Numbered from the stretch's first letter, positions 17,104-25,697 are shown. The stretch is DNA of 64,000 nt from Rhodovulum tesquicola (GCF_024128855.1 NZ_JAMYDV010000010.1:62001-126000), one strand, 5' to 3'. A program made the numbers and translations. The notes: generated by a model not told the origin, from the letters alone.

Positions 17104-17619
17104 TCAGAACAGCGAGATCCAGGTTCCGCGCGGCATGTAGGCGCCCAGCAGCTTGCCAAAGGCGAGCCAGGCGCCCAGCGCGATGCCGAAGGCCATGCCG
17201 CCCACCACCAGCGGGCGGCGCTCGCCGAGGGCGACGACCAACGTTGCGGAAACCGTCAGCACGGTCGCAGGCAGAAACCCGATCTTCTGCATCAGGACGC
17301 CATAGGCAGCGATGATTCCGCAGACCGTCGCGACAAGTGCCAGACGCCGCCCCGCCGAGACCGGCGGCGCGGCCGCCGAGCCCTCCCCCTCGCCGGGCGG
17401 GTCGAGACCATGGCCCCCGCGCAGACCCTTGAGCAGCAGCAGCGCCGACAGCACCGCCAGCCCCACGCCCAGCCAGAACGGGAATGCCCGCGGCCCGACC
17501 CCATGGCCGACCGGCACCGTCAGCCACACCGCTGCCGTCCAGGCCAGTGCAAGGACCAGCAGAACGCTGCCCGCGATCAGATCCTTGCGGCGCTCGCCCG
17601 CGTCGGGGACGGGTGGCAT
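17104..17619 (-). CDS. tctB: Tripartite tricarboxylate transporter small permease TctB
   Basis: A 171-residue membrane protein with four predicted helices, the size and pattern of TctB. The first helix begins DLIAGSVLLVLALAWTAAVW. It is followed by the family-type GVGPRAFPFWLGVGLAVLS, and the last pair surrounds KIGFLPATVLTVSATLVVAL. A hydrophilic loop with GEGEGSAAAPP separates the halves. It starts four bases after the tctC stop and lies 55 bases before tctA. The role is structural within the TctAB permease. Confidence 0.88.
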   Translation of the reverse strand: MPPVPDAGERRKDLIAGSVLLVLALAWTAAVWLTVPVGHGVGPRAFPFWLGVGLAVLSALLLLKGLRGGHGLDPPGEGEGSAAAPPVSAGRRLALVATVCGIIAAYGVLMQKIGFLPATVLTVSATLVVALGERRPLVVGGMAFGIALGAWLAFGKLLGAYMPRGTWISLF

Positions 17620-17623
17620 GGCG

Positions 17624-18586
17624 CTACTGCTCCGTCAGGCCGAGCTGGCCCATCAGGTCGGCGATGATCGTATCGTCGCGCGCGATCAACTCGCCGAACG
17701 CCTCGTGCCCTGCGAATTCGACCTCGAAACCGATGGTCTGGGCCGCCTTTCGGAATTCCTCGCTTTCGGCGGCCAGCCTCGCGGCCTCTTCCAGACGGGC
17801 GATCGCCTCGGGCGGCGTGCCAGCCGGGGCGGCCAGGCCGCGCCACATCACGATGTCCATCTCGCCCGCGCCGCTTTCGGCACAGGTCGGCACGTCGGGC
17901 AGTTGCGAGATCCGCGCCGCAGAGGTCACGCAAAGGATGCGCAGCGTGCCCGCCTCGTGATGCGAGACGAACTGGCCCGGCCATTGCAGCGCCGCGTCCA
18001 GCCGACCGGCCAGCAATTCCACCGGCGCGCGGCCCTGGTCATAGGGCACATGGATCGCGCTGTCGGACAGGTCCAGCGCAGCCAGGATGGCCTCGGTCGC
18101 CAGATGCGTGAACGAGCCCCGGCCCGAGGCCCCCACCTTCAGCTTGCGCCCTGCGGACTTGATATCGGCCGCCATGTCGCTCAGCGTTTCCCAGCCACTG
18201 TCGGCCCGCACGGCGATAGCGGGCACCTCGACGCTGATCTTGGCAACCGGCGCAAAGGCGGTGTAGTCGAAGGGCAGCCCTCCGCCATGGTGGACGGTGC
18301 TGATCGAGTTCGAGTTCCAGACGATGTTGTAGCCATCGGGCGCCGTGCCGTGGACGTGCTGATAGCCCACCGCGCCCCCGGCCCCGGTGCGCGCGACCGG
18401 CACCACCGGCTGCGGCAGGTGCCGCGACATCAGTTCGGCCAGCAACTGCCCGATGGTCTGGGCGGTACTGCCGAACAGGATGGTCATCTCGACCGGCTTT
18501 TCCGGAAACTCGGCCCGGGCCGGGGCGCAGAGCCCGACGGCCATTGCCGCCGACAGCGCCACGGATGCGATGATCCCCTTCTGCAT
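17624..18586 (-). CDS. tctC: Tripartite tricarboxylate transporter substrate-binding protein TctC (Bug family)
   Basis: A 320-residue periplasmic receptor with a signal peptide of about 24 residues ending ARA-EFP. It shows the TctC/Bug pattern: PVEMTILFGSTAQTIGQLLA in the first lobe, the GAGGAVGYQHV loop, then VGASGRGSFTHLA and GRLDAALQWPG. In this family the ligand is held by main-chain contacts in the loops after the first and fifth strands, so its identity cannot be read. It is a single copy dedicated to the downstream tctB and tctA. A small GC hairpin precedes its Shine-Dalgarno (AGGGAGGA). Confidence 0.9.
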   Translation of the reverse strand: MQKGIIASVALSAAMAVGLCAPARAEFPEKPVEMTILFGSTAQTIGQLLAELMSRHLPQPVVPVARTGAGGAVGYQHVHGTAPDGYNIVWNSNSISTVHHGGGLPFDYTAFAPVAKISVEVPAIAVRADSGWETLSDMAADIKSAGRKLKVGASGRGSFTHLATEAILAALDLSDSAIHVPYDQGRAPVELLAGRLDAALQWPGQFVSHHEAGTLRILCVTSAARISQLPDVPTCAESGAGEMDIVMWRGLAAPAGTPPEAIARLEEAARLAAESEEFRKAAQTIGFEVEFAGHEAFGELIARDDTIIADLMGQLGLTEQ

Positions 18587-18608
18587 GTGGTCTTCCTCCC
18601 TTCGTTGG

Positions 18609-18624
18609 GCCGCCTTTGGGCGGC
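18609..18624 (-). promoter_or_regulatory. Intergenic GC hairpin upstream of tctC
   Basis: Six-base-pair stem GCCGCC/GGCGGC with a four-base loop, located between the isomerase stop and the tctC Shine-Dalgarno on the transcribed strand. There is no T tract, so it is more likely an mRNA-processing or stability element raising receptor level relative to upstream genes than a terminator. This is inference. Confidence 0.35.
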
Positions 18625-18694
18625 ATGCGGCAGTCCTCCACTGCCAGTCCCTATCTGACGCGCCGCGCCTCCCCTGCGCGACCCGTCCCTTTGG

Positions 18695-19627
18695 TCAGTC
18701 GGGCCGCTGCGACAGCGCCCAGGCGTCGCGGATCACCCGCTTGGCGTTGGCCATGATCACCTCTGACACCTCGCCGGCCAGAACGGGCCGCACCTCGGCG
18801 CTGACCACCGGGCGCACGGGCTTGTCGAAGAAGCCGTTCCTGCGCAGTTCCCGGAAGAAGGTCACCACTTCGGGCGTGTCGGTCTCGCCGCCCGGGATGC
18901 CGAAGCGGGGCTGGATATCGCCATAGGCGGGGTGCGACTTGTCGCGGAAGGCGCAGTTGCCCAGATGCACCGCGTCGAGGAACTCGGCCATCTGCGGGAT
19001 GCTTTCCTCGGGCGTCTCGTCGAGCAGCGGGAAATGGCTGAGGTCCGTCAGCAGGCCGAAATGCGGGTAGTCGGGGCGGATCGCGCGGGCGATGTCCACC
19101 GCGTCGCCCACCGGGCCGATCAGGTTCTTCTTGTCGATGCCGCGGTCGAAGATCTTGAGCGTGAAGGCCAGCCCGTCCTTTTCCTCGGCCGCGTAGTCGA
19201 GGATCTGGTGCAGCGAGTCGATCAGCAGCTTCTTGGCCTCCTCGCGCTTCGCGTCGCCGGGGTCTTTCCCTGCGATCAGGCGGACCACCTCGGCGCCGAG
19301 CTGGCGCGCCTCGTCCACCGCGCTCTTGATCTCCTGCACCGCCTTGGCACGTTCGCCCGTGTCGAAATGGTTGAGGTTCAGCTTGTTGGTCAGCGATTTC
19401 GGCTGGGTGGCGTAGGCGACCGACAGATGGCTCTGGTCCAGCAGGTGACGGGCGGTGTTCCTGACCCGGTAATCCTTCATCCAGCCCACCTCGACGGCGG
19501 TCCAGAATTCGTCGGCGCAAATCTTCTCCAGCGTCTCGACGATGGGGCCTGCGCCCGTCTCGATGCCCGGGAAGGCCTTGAAATGGACGATGCCGACCCG
19601 CATCGCGCTGTACATCGAGGTTTCCAT
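18695..19627 (-). CDS. Sugar-phosphate isomerase/epimerase-like TIM-barrel protein (AP endonuclease family 2 fold)
   Basis: A 310-residue xylose-isomerase-like TIM barrel. Candidate metal and substrate residues sit at strand ends as expected: GLLTDLSHFPLL (Asp, His), DAVHLGNCAFRDKSHP (His) and PVVSAEVRPVL (Glu). Relatives include IolE/IolI-type dehydratases and isomerases. The function is not assignable, but the presence of an IolD-like enzyme in the same cluster makes an isomerase or dehydratase acting on a polyhydroxylated intermediate reasonable (inference). The start METSMYS is preceded by AGGGAGA. Confidence 0.78.
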   Translation of the reverse strand: METSMYSAMRVGIVHFKAFPGIETGAGPIVETLEKICADEFWTAVEVGWMKDYRVRNTARHLLDQSHLSVAYATQPKSLTNKLNLNHFDTGERAKAVQEIKSAVDEARQLGAEVVRLIAGKDPGDAKREEAKKLLIDSLHQILDYAAEEKDGLAFTLKIFDRGIDKKNLIGPVGDAVDIARAIRPDYPHFGLLTDLSHFPLLDETPEESIPQMAEFLDAVHLGNCAFRDKSHPAYGDIQPRFGIPGGETDTPEVVTFFRELRRNGFFDKPVRPVVSAEVRPVLAGEVSEVIMANAKRVIRDAWALSQRPD

Positions 19628-19669
19628 GCTTTCTCCCTGTCCCTCGCGCCGCCCTCGCGGCACCCTTTG

Positions 19670-20689
19670 CTATTCCGCGGCCTCGCGGGCGCCCGCCGCG
19701 CGGGCCTGTTTCTCGGCGATGGCCGCCAGCACCTTTTCCGGCGTCGCGGGCAGCGAGCGGATGCGCACGCCCACCGCGTCGTGGATCGCGTTGATGATCG
19801 CGGGCGCGGTCGGCACCAGTGCCGGCTCGCCGATCCCCTTGGCGCCGAGCGGGCTGAGGGGGTCGGGATCCTCGACCAGGATCGAGGTGATCTCGGGCAC
19901 GTCCAGCGCGGTCGGCAGGATGTATTTCGCGAAACCGTGCGTCACCGGGTGGCCGTTCGCGGTCTGGTAATCCTCCATCAGCGCCTGGCCCAGGCCCTGC
20001 ACCACGCCGCCCTCGATCTGGCCCTCGACGCCGCGGGGGTTGATGACCCGGCCCACGTCATGCGCGGCCCAGAGGCCCAGCACCTGCACCTCGCCGGTGA
20101 CGGTGTCGACCTCGACCTCGGCCACCTGGGTGCCGAAGACATAGGCCTGCCAGGGCGCGCCCGAGCCGTCCTCGGGGTCGAGCCCCGTGCCGTGCGACGT
20201 GAAGTGCCCCGCGCCCACCGGCACCACGCCGCGCCGCTTGCAGAGGTCCACCGCCTCGGCCATGGTCATGGCGAGGTTGGTGCCCTCGGCGCGCAACTCG
20301 CCGTCGAAGGCGACGAGGCTGCCCGCGTCCACCTCCCAATGCGCCGCGATCTCGGTGAAAAGCCGCGCCTTCGCCTCGCGGCACGCGAGCGCCACGGAAT
20401 TGCCGATCATGTAGGTCTGGCGCGTGGCGCCCGCATGGGCCGCCTCGGGCGAGCGCGCGGTATCGTTGTCGCCGATGGTCACGTCCTCGGGGCGGATGCC
20501 CAGTTCCTCGGCGGCGATCTGGGCCAGCACCGTCAGGATGCCCTCGCCGATCTCGGTCACGCCGGTCACGACCTTGGCGGTGCCGCCGTCATCCAGTTCC
20601 GCCCAGGCGCCGGCGCGGTCCACCGTGGCGGTCCGCGCGATGCCGTACCAGCTTGCCGCGACGCCGCGGCCGCGCATCTTGCGTTGCAT
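19670..20689 (-). CDS. C-terminal half of a molybdenum hydroxylase large subunit (xanthine dehydrogenase family)
   Basis: A 339-residue protein equal to the second half of a CoxL/XdhB-type molybdopterin-binding subunit. It opens with RGRGVAASWYGIART and TEIGEGILTVLAQIAAEELG. It ends with the active-site segment GAKGIGEPALVPTAPAII, whose glutamate is the catalytic base in xanthine-dehydrogenase-family enzymes. The first half, including the GGGFGGKED cofactor loop, is encoded by the preceding gene, so the two polypeptides must assemble for activity. The ATG shares one base with the preceding TGA (TGATG), in a different frame, suggesting translational coupling. Either gene fission or a frameshift could explain this. 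Confidence 0.85.
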   Translation of the reverse strand: MQRKMRGRGVAASWYGIARTATVDRAGAWAELDDGGTAKVVTGVTEIGEGILTVLAQIAAEELGIRPEDVTIGDNDTARSPEAAHAGATRQTYMIGNSVALACREAKARLFTEIAAHWEVDAGSLVAFDGELRAEGTNLAMTMAEAVDLCKRRGVVPVGAGHFTSHGTGLDPEDGSGAPWQAYVFGTQVAEVEVDTVTGEVQVLGLWAAHDVGRVINPRGVEGQIEGGVVQGLGQALMEDYQTANGHPVTHGFAKYILPTALDVPEITSILVEDPDPLSPLGAKGIGEPALVPTAPAIINAIHDAVGVRIRSLPATPEKVLAAIAEKQARAAGAREAAE

Positions 20690-22566
20690 CAGGCCACCCT
20701 TTCCTTGCTGTCCTTCGGCGTCTCGAACCGCGCCCCCAGCGTGCAGGGCGCGCGCGTCCCCGGCCCCCCCAGGTCGCCCCGCGTCGGCCCGCGCATGCCC
20801 ACCGGGCCCGGCTCCCAGCGCGACGCCTGTTCGGCCGCCTCCAGCACCCGGTCGATCGAGGCCGAGGTCAGCCGTTGCTGCGTGTGGGTGAGCGAGCCCG
20901 CCCGCATCATGTTGCGCCGCCTGATCTCGAACGGGTCGAGGCCCAACCGTTCGGCGGCGATGTCCATCATGCTTTCGGTGGCGAATTGCGCCTGCATGCC
21001 GCCGAAGGTGCGGAAGGCGCCCGACGGCGTGTTGTTGGTGTAGACGGCGGTGGTGTCGACCTGCAGGTTCTCGACCTCGTAGGGTCCGCAGGACAGGATC
21101 GCGGCCTTGCGCATCACGCCTTCGGACGACATGCCGTAGGCACCGCCATCGGACAGCATCTCGAAGCGGATCGCGGTGATCCGGCCGTCGTTCTTCAGCC
21201 CCATGCGGTATTTGACACGGGAGGGATGCCGCTTGGCCGAGGCGATGATCGATTCCTCGCGGGTGAAGACCAGCCGCACCGGGCGGTCGGTCTTCATCGC
21301 GGCCAAGGCCAGCATGCCCTGGTAGATCATGTCTTCCTTGCCGCCGAAGCCGCCGCCCACCGGCGACATGATGAAGCGCACCTTGTTGATGGGCTTGGCG
21401 ATGATCTCCGACAGCATGTGGCGGTGATGGGTGATGTTCTGGCTGGGCGAAATCACCGTCACCACGTCATCGGCATCGACATAGGCCAGCCCCGCCTCGG
21501 GTTCGAGATAGGCGTGTTCGACCTGCTGGGTCGAGAACTCGTCCTCGAGGATCAGGTCGGCCTCGGCGAAGCCCTTGTCCACGTCGCCCTTCCGGATCGG
21601 GATGTGCTTGACCACGTTGTCGGGGGCGTAATCGTGGATCACCGGGGCACCGGGTTTCAGCGCGTCCTCGGGGTCGAAGAGGCCCGGCAGTTCACGATAT
21701 TCCACCCTGATCTTCGCCAGCGCCCGGCGCGCGGTCGCCGCGTCCTCGGCGGCGATGGCCGCGACCGCCTCGCCCACGTGGCGCACCTTGCCGCGCGCCA
21801 TCACCGGCTGGTCGTGGACGAAGACGCCGAAGCCGTCCTTGCCCGGCACGTCGTCGGCGGTGATGACGCAGGCCACGCCTTCCATGGCTTCCGCCCCGGA
21901 GGTGTCGATGGAGACGATCTCGGCATGGGGATGGGGCGAGCGCAGGACCGCCATGTGCAGCATGCCCGGCATCACCATGTCGCCCGCGTATTTCAGCCGG
22001 CCCGTCACCTTGGAGGGCGCGTCCAGCCGCCGGACATTGTGGCCGATATAGCTGTCGCCCACGCCTTCGGGCTCCAGCACGGCGGGGCTGGCGCGGCCCG
22101 TCACCACGTCGCGGGCCAAGGCCACGGCCTCGATGATCTTGGAGTACCCCGTGCAGCGGCAGATATTGCCGCCCATGCGTTCCTTGATCTCGTCAAGGCT
22201 CGCCTCGGGCGCCTCGCGCAGGACGGACGTCGCCGCCATCACCATGCCGGGGATGCAATAGCCGCACTGGCTGGCCCCGGTCTTGTGGAACGCCTTCTGG
22301 ATGGCCTCCAGCTCGCCCGGCCTGGCCAGCCCCTCGACGGTCTGGATGTCCGCGCCTTGCGCCTTGGCCACCGGCATCAGGCAGGATTTCACCAGCTTGC
22401 CGTCCACGAAGACGCTGCACGTCCCGCATTCGCCCGCGCCGCAGCCTTCCTTGGTGCCGGTGAGGTTCAGCTCGTCGCGCAGGAAATCCAGCAGGCGCTG
22501 GCCGGGATCGGCACGGCGCGTCACCTTGCGGCCATTCACCCGCATGTCCAGTGTCATCTCAGGCAT
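20689..22566 (-). CDS. Fused [2Fe-2S] subunit and N-terminal half of molybdenum hydroxylase large subunit
   Basis: A 625-residue fusion. Residues 1-160 are a CoxS-type iron-sulfur protein: plant ferredoxin cysteines in GCGAGECGTCSVFVDG plus a further Cys, then the helical domain with QCGYCIPGMVM and ICRCTGYSKI. After a short linker, residues 170-600 are the first half of the molybdopterin subunit, with RRLDAPSKVTGRLKYAGD and the cofactor loop VGGGFGGKEDM. The last 40 residues are glycine/arginine-rich without homology, and the catalytic C-terminal half is a separate gene. Together the two make 964 residues, close to the fused XdhD type (about 956 in E. coli). The start overlaps the FAD subunit by eight bases. 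Confidence 0.87.
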   Translation of the reverse strand: MPEMTLDMRVNGRKVTRRADPGQRLLDFLRDELNLTGTKEGCGAGECGTCSVFVDGKLVKSCLMPVAKAQGADIQTVEGLARPGELEAIQKAFHKTGASQCGYCIPGMVMAATSVLREAPEASLDEIKERMGGNICRCTGYSKIIEAVALARDVVTGRASPAVLEPEGVGDSYIGHNVRRLDAPSKVTGRLKYAGDMVMPGMLHMAVLRSPHPHAEIVSIDTSGAEAMEGVACVITADDVPGKDGFGVFVHDQPVMARGKVRHVGEAVAAIAAEDAATARRALAKIRVEYRELPGLFDPEDALKPGAPVIHDYAPDNVVKHIPIRKGDVDKGFAEADLILEDEFSTQQVEHAYLEPEAGLAYVDADDVVTVISPSQNITHHRHMLSEIIAKPINKVRFIMSPVGGGFGGKEDMIYQGMLALAAMKTDRPVRLVFTREESIIASAKRHPSRVKYRMGLKNDGRITAIRFEMLSDGGAYGMSSEGVMRKAAILSCGPYEVENLQVDTTAVYTNNTPSGAFRTFGGMQAQFATESMMDIAAERLGLDPFEIRRRNMMRAGSLTHTQQRLTSASIDRVLEAAEQASRWEPGPVGMRGPTRGDLGGPGTRAPCTLGARFETPKDSKERVA

Positions 22567-23476
22567 TGAGAGCCTCCTTGAGTCCGGCCGCTTGCGGGGC
22601 TGTGCGCGCCCGCTCTGCGGCCTCTTCCAGCGCGGCGCGGACGAAGCCCGGCACCACGCGGCGGCGATACTCGACGCGGCTGCGCGAGGCGACGCGGGCC
22701 GCCGCGGCCTCGGCCACCTCGGCGATCAGGCGGGCGTCCAACGCCGCGCCCTTCAGCCGGTCCTCGATGTCGCGCAGGCGTTCCGGCACGGGTCCGACAC
22801 CGCCCATCGCAAGGCGCACGTCCTCGAAACGGGTGCCGGTCTCGTCCAGTTTCACCAGCGCGGCCACGCAGGCGACCGAGATCACCAGCGAGCGGCGCAG
22901 GCCCACCTTCTGGAAGGACGCGCCGTAGCCCTCGGTGCAGTCGAGCGTCACCGAGTTCACGATCTCGCCGGGCGCAAGCCGCGTGGCGCCGGGGCCGGTC
23001 ACGAAATCCTCGACCCGCATGGTGCGGCACATGATGTGATCGCCCGCCCAGCGGCGAAGCTCCAGTTCGCCGTTCAGCGCAAGGACGGGGGGCGTGCCAT
23101 CGGCGGCGGGCGAGGCGTTCACCAGATTGCCCGCAAGCGTCGCCTGCTGGCGGATCTGGTCGTCGGCGAACCAGACCGAACAATAGGGCATCACCGGCAG
23201 CCAGCGGGCCAGCCGCGGGTCGTCAAGGAAATCCTGCCAGACGGTGTTGGCGCCCAGCCGCACGCGCGCCCCGTGGCGTTCGTAGCCCCTGAGTTCCGCG
23301 ACCCGGCTGAGGTCGATCCCCAGCGGCAGGTCCACGTCGCCCGCGCGCCCCTCGCGCGCCCAGGGCAGGATGTCGGTCGCGCCCGCCACCAGCCGCGCGC
23401 CCGCAGGGGCCTCGGCCCAGAGCGCCAGCGCCTCGGGCAGCGTCGCAGGCATTTCATAGCGTTCGAATGTCAGCAT
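22559..23476 (-). CDS. FAD-binding subunit of molybdenum hydroxylase (CoxM type)
   Basis: A 305-residue medium subunit of the xanthine dehydrogenase/CO dehydrogenase family. It has the FAD-binding motifs LVAGATDILPWAREG near residue 35 and QATLAGNLVNASPAADG near residue 110. It then has the CO-dehydrogenase flavoprotein C-terminal domain with GASFQKVGLRRSLVISVA. It passes electrons from the [2Fe-2S] clusters to NAD or another acceptor. It is encoded directly upstream of and overlapping the Fe-S/Mo gene, so the heterotrimeric-type enzyme is made from one message. ATG 23476 (MLTFERYEM) is preceded by AGGGA. Confidence 0.9.
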   Translation of the reverse strand: MLTFERYEMPATLPEALALWAEAPAGARLVAGATDILPWAREGRAGDVDLPLGIDLSRVAELRGYERHGARVRLGANTVWQDFLDDPRLARWLPVMPYCSVWFADDQIRQQATLAGNLVNASPAADGTPPVLALNGELELRRWAGDHIMCRTMRVEDFVTGPGATRLAPGEIVNSVTLDCTEGYGASFQKVGLRRSLVISVACVAALVKLDETGTRFEDVRLAMGGVGPVPERLRDIEDRLKGAALDARLIAEVAEAAAARVASRSRVEYRRRVVPGFVRAALEEAAERARTAPQAAGLKEALNA

Positions 23477-23536
23477 GTCCCTGGCCCCTCCCTTGGCCAT
23501 GGACGGGGCCGCCCGTCGCGGGGCGGCCCCGGCGGT

Positions 23537-24700
23537 TTACTCGGCGGCCACGCGCTTGGCCTCGGAATGGCGGTTCTTGACCACCACCTTGATCGCGTCC
23601 TCGACCCGGTCCCTAGCGTAGCGGATCGCCTCCTTCAGGTCGTCCATCTCGAAGGTGTGGGTGTGGATCAGCGTGGCGTCGAACCGCTTCTGCCGCATGA
23701 AGGCCTCGGCCCGGTGAGTTGCGGATTTCCCTTCGCCGCGAATGCCGTAGACATAGATGTTGTTGCGCACCAGATGCGCCACATCGACCTGCGGCGGCTC
23801 GCCCGGAAAGGCCGCGAGGCAGACCTTGCCGCCCCGGTTGACCATCTGGCAGGCCTCGTTGATCGCGTTCGCCGCGGCGGAACATTCGAGGACGTAGTCC
23901 ACGCCCGCCCCGCCGTTCAGCCGCTTGACCGCCTCGACCGGATCCTCGTTGCGGACGTTCACGACGTGGTCGGCGCCGAGCTTCTTGCCCATCTCCAGCC
24001 GGTTGTCGCGGGTCCCCGTGAGGATCACGGGCTGCGCGCCCAGCGCCTTGGCGACCGCGACGCCCAGCAACCCGATCGGCCCGGGCCCGGTAACCACCAC
24101 GCTTTCGCCCGCGACCAGCCCGCCCAGTTCGGTCAGGCCATACATCGCGGTTCCGGCGGTGACGACCAGCGTCGCCTCCTCATCCGACATGCTGTCGTCC
24201 ACATGGATCAGCGTGTTGATGTTGTTGACCTGGTATTCGCAGAACCCGCCATCGGTGGTGAATCCGTTGGCGCGGTGGCCCTTGTCCACGTCGCCGTAGT
24301 TCTTGCCGTAATTGTGGCAGGACGTGTACATCCCCTGCCGGCAGCGCTTGCACTGGCCGCAGCCTGCATGGATTTCCACCGTCACCCGCTGGCCGATCTC
24401 GTATTCGTCCACCCCGGGGCCCAGCGCCACGACGGTGCCCATGTATTCATGCCCCGGCGTGAAGTTCTTGTTGAAGGGCGCCCCGCCCTCGATCTGCGCC
24501 GGAGGACCGTGATAGATGATCTCCAGGTCGGTCGCGCAGATCGCCACGGCGTCGATCCGGACCAGCACCTCGGCCTTCTTCGGCACCGGCACCGGCTTTT
24601 CGGCAAGCGTCAGCTCGCCCGGATCGCCCAGCACCCAGGCCTTCATCTTCTCGGGGATCGGATAGCGGCTATCCGTCTTTACACCCGCTGGCATCGCCAT
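23537..24700 (-). CDS. Zinc-dependent medium-chain alcohol dehydrogenase
   Basis: A 387-residue MDR-family dehydrogenase. Catalytic zinc ligands are seen in AICATDLEII (Cys) and FTPGHEYMGTV (His-Glu). The structural zinc site is complete with four cysteines in HAGCGQCKRCRQGMYTSC. The nucleotide-binding fold has VVVTGPGPIGLLGVAVAKAL. The substrate is unknown; relatives oxidise polyols, sugars or cyclic alcohols. It is the first enzyme gene of the cluster, with GGGAGGA before the chosen ATG, and lies 55 bases downstream of the IclR gene on the same strand. A role before ring cleavage is possible (inference). Confidence 0.88.
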   Translation of the reverse strand: MAMPAGVKTDSRYPIPEKMKAWVLGDPGELTLAEKPVPVPKKAEVLVRIDAVAICATDLEIIYHGPPAQIEGGAPFNKNFTPGHEYMGTVVALGPGVDEYEIGQRVTVEIHAGCGQCKRCRQGMYTSCHNYGKNYGDVDKGHRANGFTTDGGFCEYQVNNINTLIHVDDSMSDEEATLVVTAGTAMYGLTELGGLVAGESVVVTGPGPIGLLGVAVAKALGAQPVILTGTRDNRLEMGKKLGADHVVNVRNEDPVEAVKRLNGGAGVDYVLECSAAANAINEACQMVNRGGKVCLAAFPGEPPQVDVAHLVRNNIYVYGIRGEGKSATHRAEAFMRQKRFDATLIHTHTFEMDDLKEAIRYARDRVEDAIKVVVKNRHSEAKRVAAE

Positions 24701-24755
24701 CTGTGATTCCTCCCTTTTGTCCCTGTTTCCCATTCCTCCCCGGACCGCCCCCTCC

Positions 24756-25592
24756 CTAGGGGCGACCCAGGCGCAACCTGTCCGACAGCCTGCGGGCGCA
24801 GGCCACCACTTCCTGCGCGACATGCGCCCGGCAGGCCTCGGTCGCCAGGGCCGCGGGCATCGAGGCAGAGATCGAGCCGATCACCGCGCCCTTCTCGTCC
24901 CTCAGCGCCGCGCCGTAGCACACCACCCCCGCCTTGAGTTCCTCGTTATCCACCGCAAAGCCGTTGCGCCGGACCCAGCGCAGATCCTCGGTCAGATCCG
25001 CCAGACTGGTCAGCGTGTTGTCGGTGAACCGCTCCAGCCCGTTTTCGGAAATGATCTTCAGCGTCTCGCCCTCGGGCAGCCAGGCAAGGATGGCCTTGCC
25101 GGTCGCGGTGGCATGGGCGGCGCGCATCTTCACCACCTCGTCGGCTTCAATGACATGGGTCTCGGCCACATTTGCCCTGAACCGCGTGACCAGCGCGCTG
25201 CCCTGCATCTCGGCCAGTTGCACGCTCAGCCCCAGCCGACCGGACAGTTCGATCAGGTCGGTGCGGGCGAAATCCGACAGGTCGGCCTTGCGCGCGCTCA
25301 TCTCGGTCAGTTCCTGCAAGCGCGAGGACAGCATGTAGCCCCGGCTGCGCCCGGCATTCAGGACATAGCCGCGCTCGACCAGGGTCGCGACCAGATGATG
25401 GCAGGTCGAGACGTTCAGTCCGGCCTGCGCGGCCACCTCGCCCAGCGCCAGCGCGTCGGGCGCGGCAGCCAGGATCTCCAGGATGTCCAGCGCGCGCTCG
25501 ACCGACTGGATGCGTCGCGCCGCCGCCTTCTCCACCGAGGCGAAAGAAGGATCCGCCACGCTGTCCCGATATGTCGCCGCCCTGCTCGCCAT
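24756..25592 (-). CDS. IclR-family transcriptional regulator
   Basis: A 278-residue regulator with an N-terminal winged helix (RIQSVERALDILEILAAA, then LALGEVAAQAGLNVSTCHHL as the HTH). A C-terminal effector-binding GAF-like domain follows, including HATATGKAILAWLPEGE and DNEELKAGVVCYGAALRD, typical IclR blocks. It probably binds the carboxylate substrate or an intermediate and controls the cluster that follows it on the same strand. Two starts are adjacent (GTG 25595, ATG 25592); the ATG is placed five bases after GGGAGG. An AT-rich segment upstream is the likely operator region. Confidence 0.9.
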   Translation of the reverse strand: MASRAATYRDSVADPSFASVEKAAARRIQSVERALDILEILAAAPDALALGEVAAQAGLNVSTCHHLVATLVERGYVLNAGRSRGYMLSSRLQELTEMSARKADLSDFARTDLIELSGRLGLSVQLAEMQGSALVTRFRANVAETHVIEADEVVKMRAAHATATGKAILAWLPEGETLKIISENGLERFTDNTLTSLADLTEDLRWVRRNGFAVDNEELKAGVVCYGAALRDEKGAVIGSISASMPAALATEACRAHVAQEVVACARRLSDRLRLGRP

Positions 25593-25631
25593 CACGTCCT
25601 CCCGGGGGAAATTTCGCCCATGGTTGGATGA

Positions 25632-25683
25632 GCGTCAAGTATTTTTCCAAATATCGAAGTCATTTTCACATTGTAAAATAATA
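25632..25683. promoter_or_regulatory. AT-rich probable operator/promoter region between the IclR and BLUF genes
   Basis: A roughly 50-base island of AT-rich sequence in an otherwise GC-rich divergent gap. It contains an imperfect palindrome, ATTTTCACATTGTAAAAT, and TTTTTCCAAATAT. On the minus strand a TTGACG box with a weak GAAATT 17 bases on could serve the IclR gene. IclR regulators often bind AT-rich imperfect palindromes beside their own gene, so this is the best operator candidate. Assigned by composition and position only. Confidence 0.35.
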
Positions 25684-25697
25684 TGGCGGCGATCTCC

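Noticed and set aside
20684-20694. Programmed frameshift or selenocysteine read-through at the Mo subunit split
   Set aside because: No slippery heptamer precedes the TGA, and reading TGA as selenocysteine would stay in a frame that does not give the C-terminal half. The TGATG overlap fits re-initiation better.
18932-24706. Several long plus-strand open frames (600-800 codons) opposite the molybdenum hydroxylase and alcohol dehydrogenase genes
   Set aside because: Same compositional artefact; amino acid content (His, Arg, Asp, Gly) is that of antisense shadows and no known motif is present.
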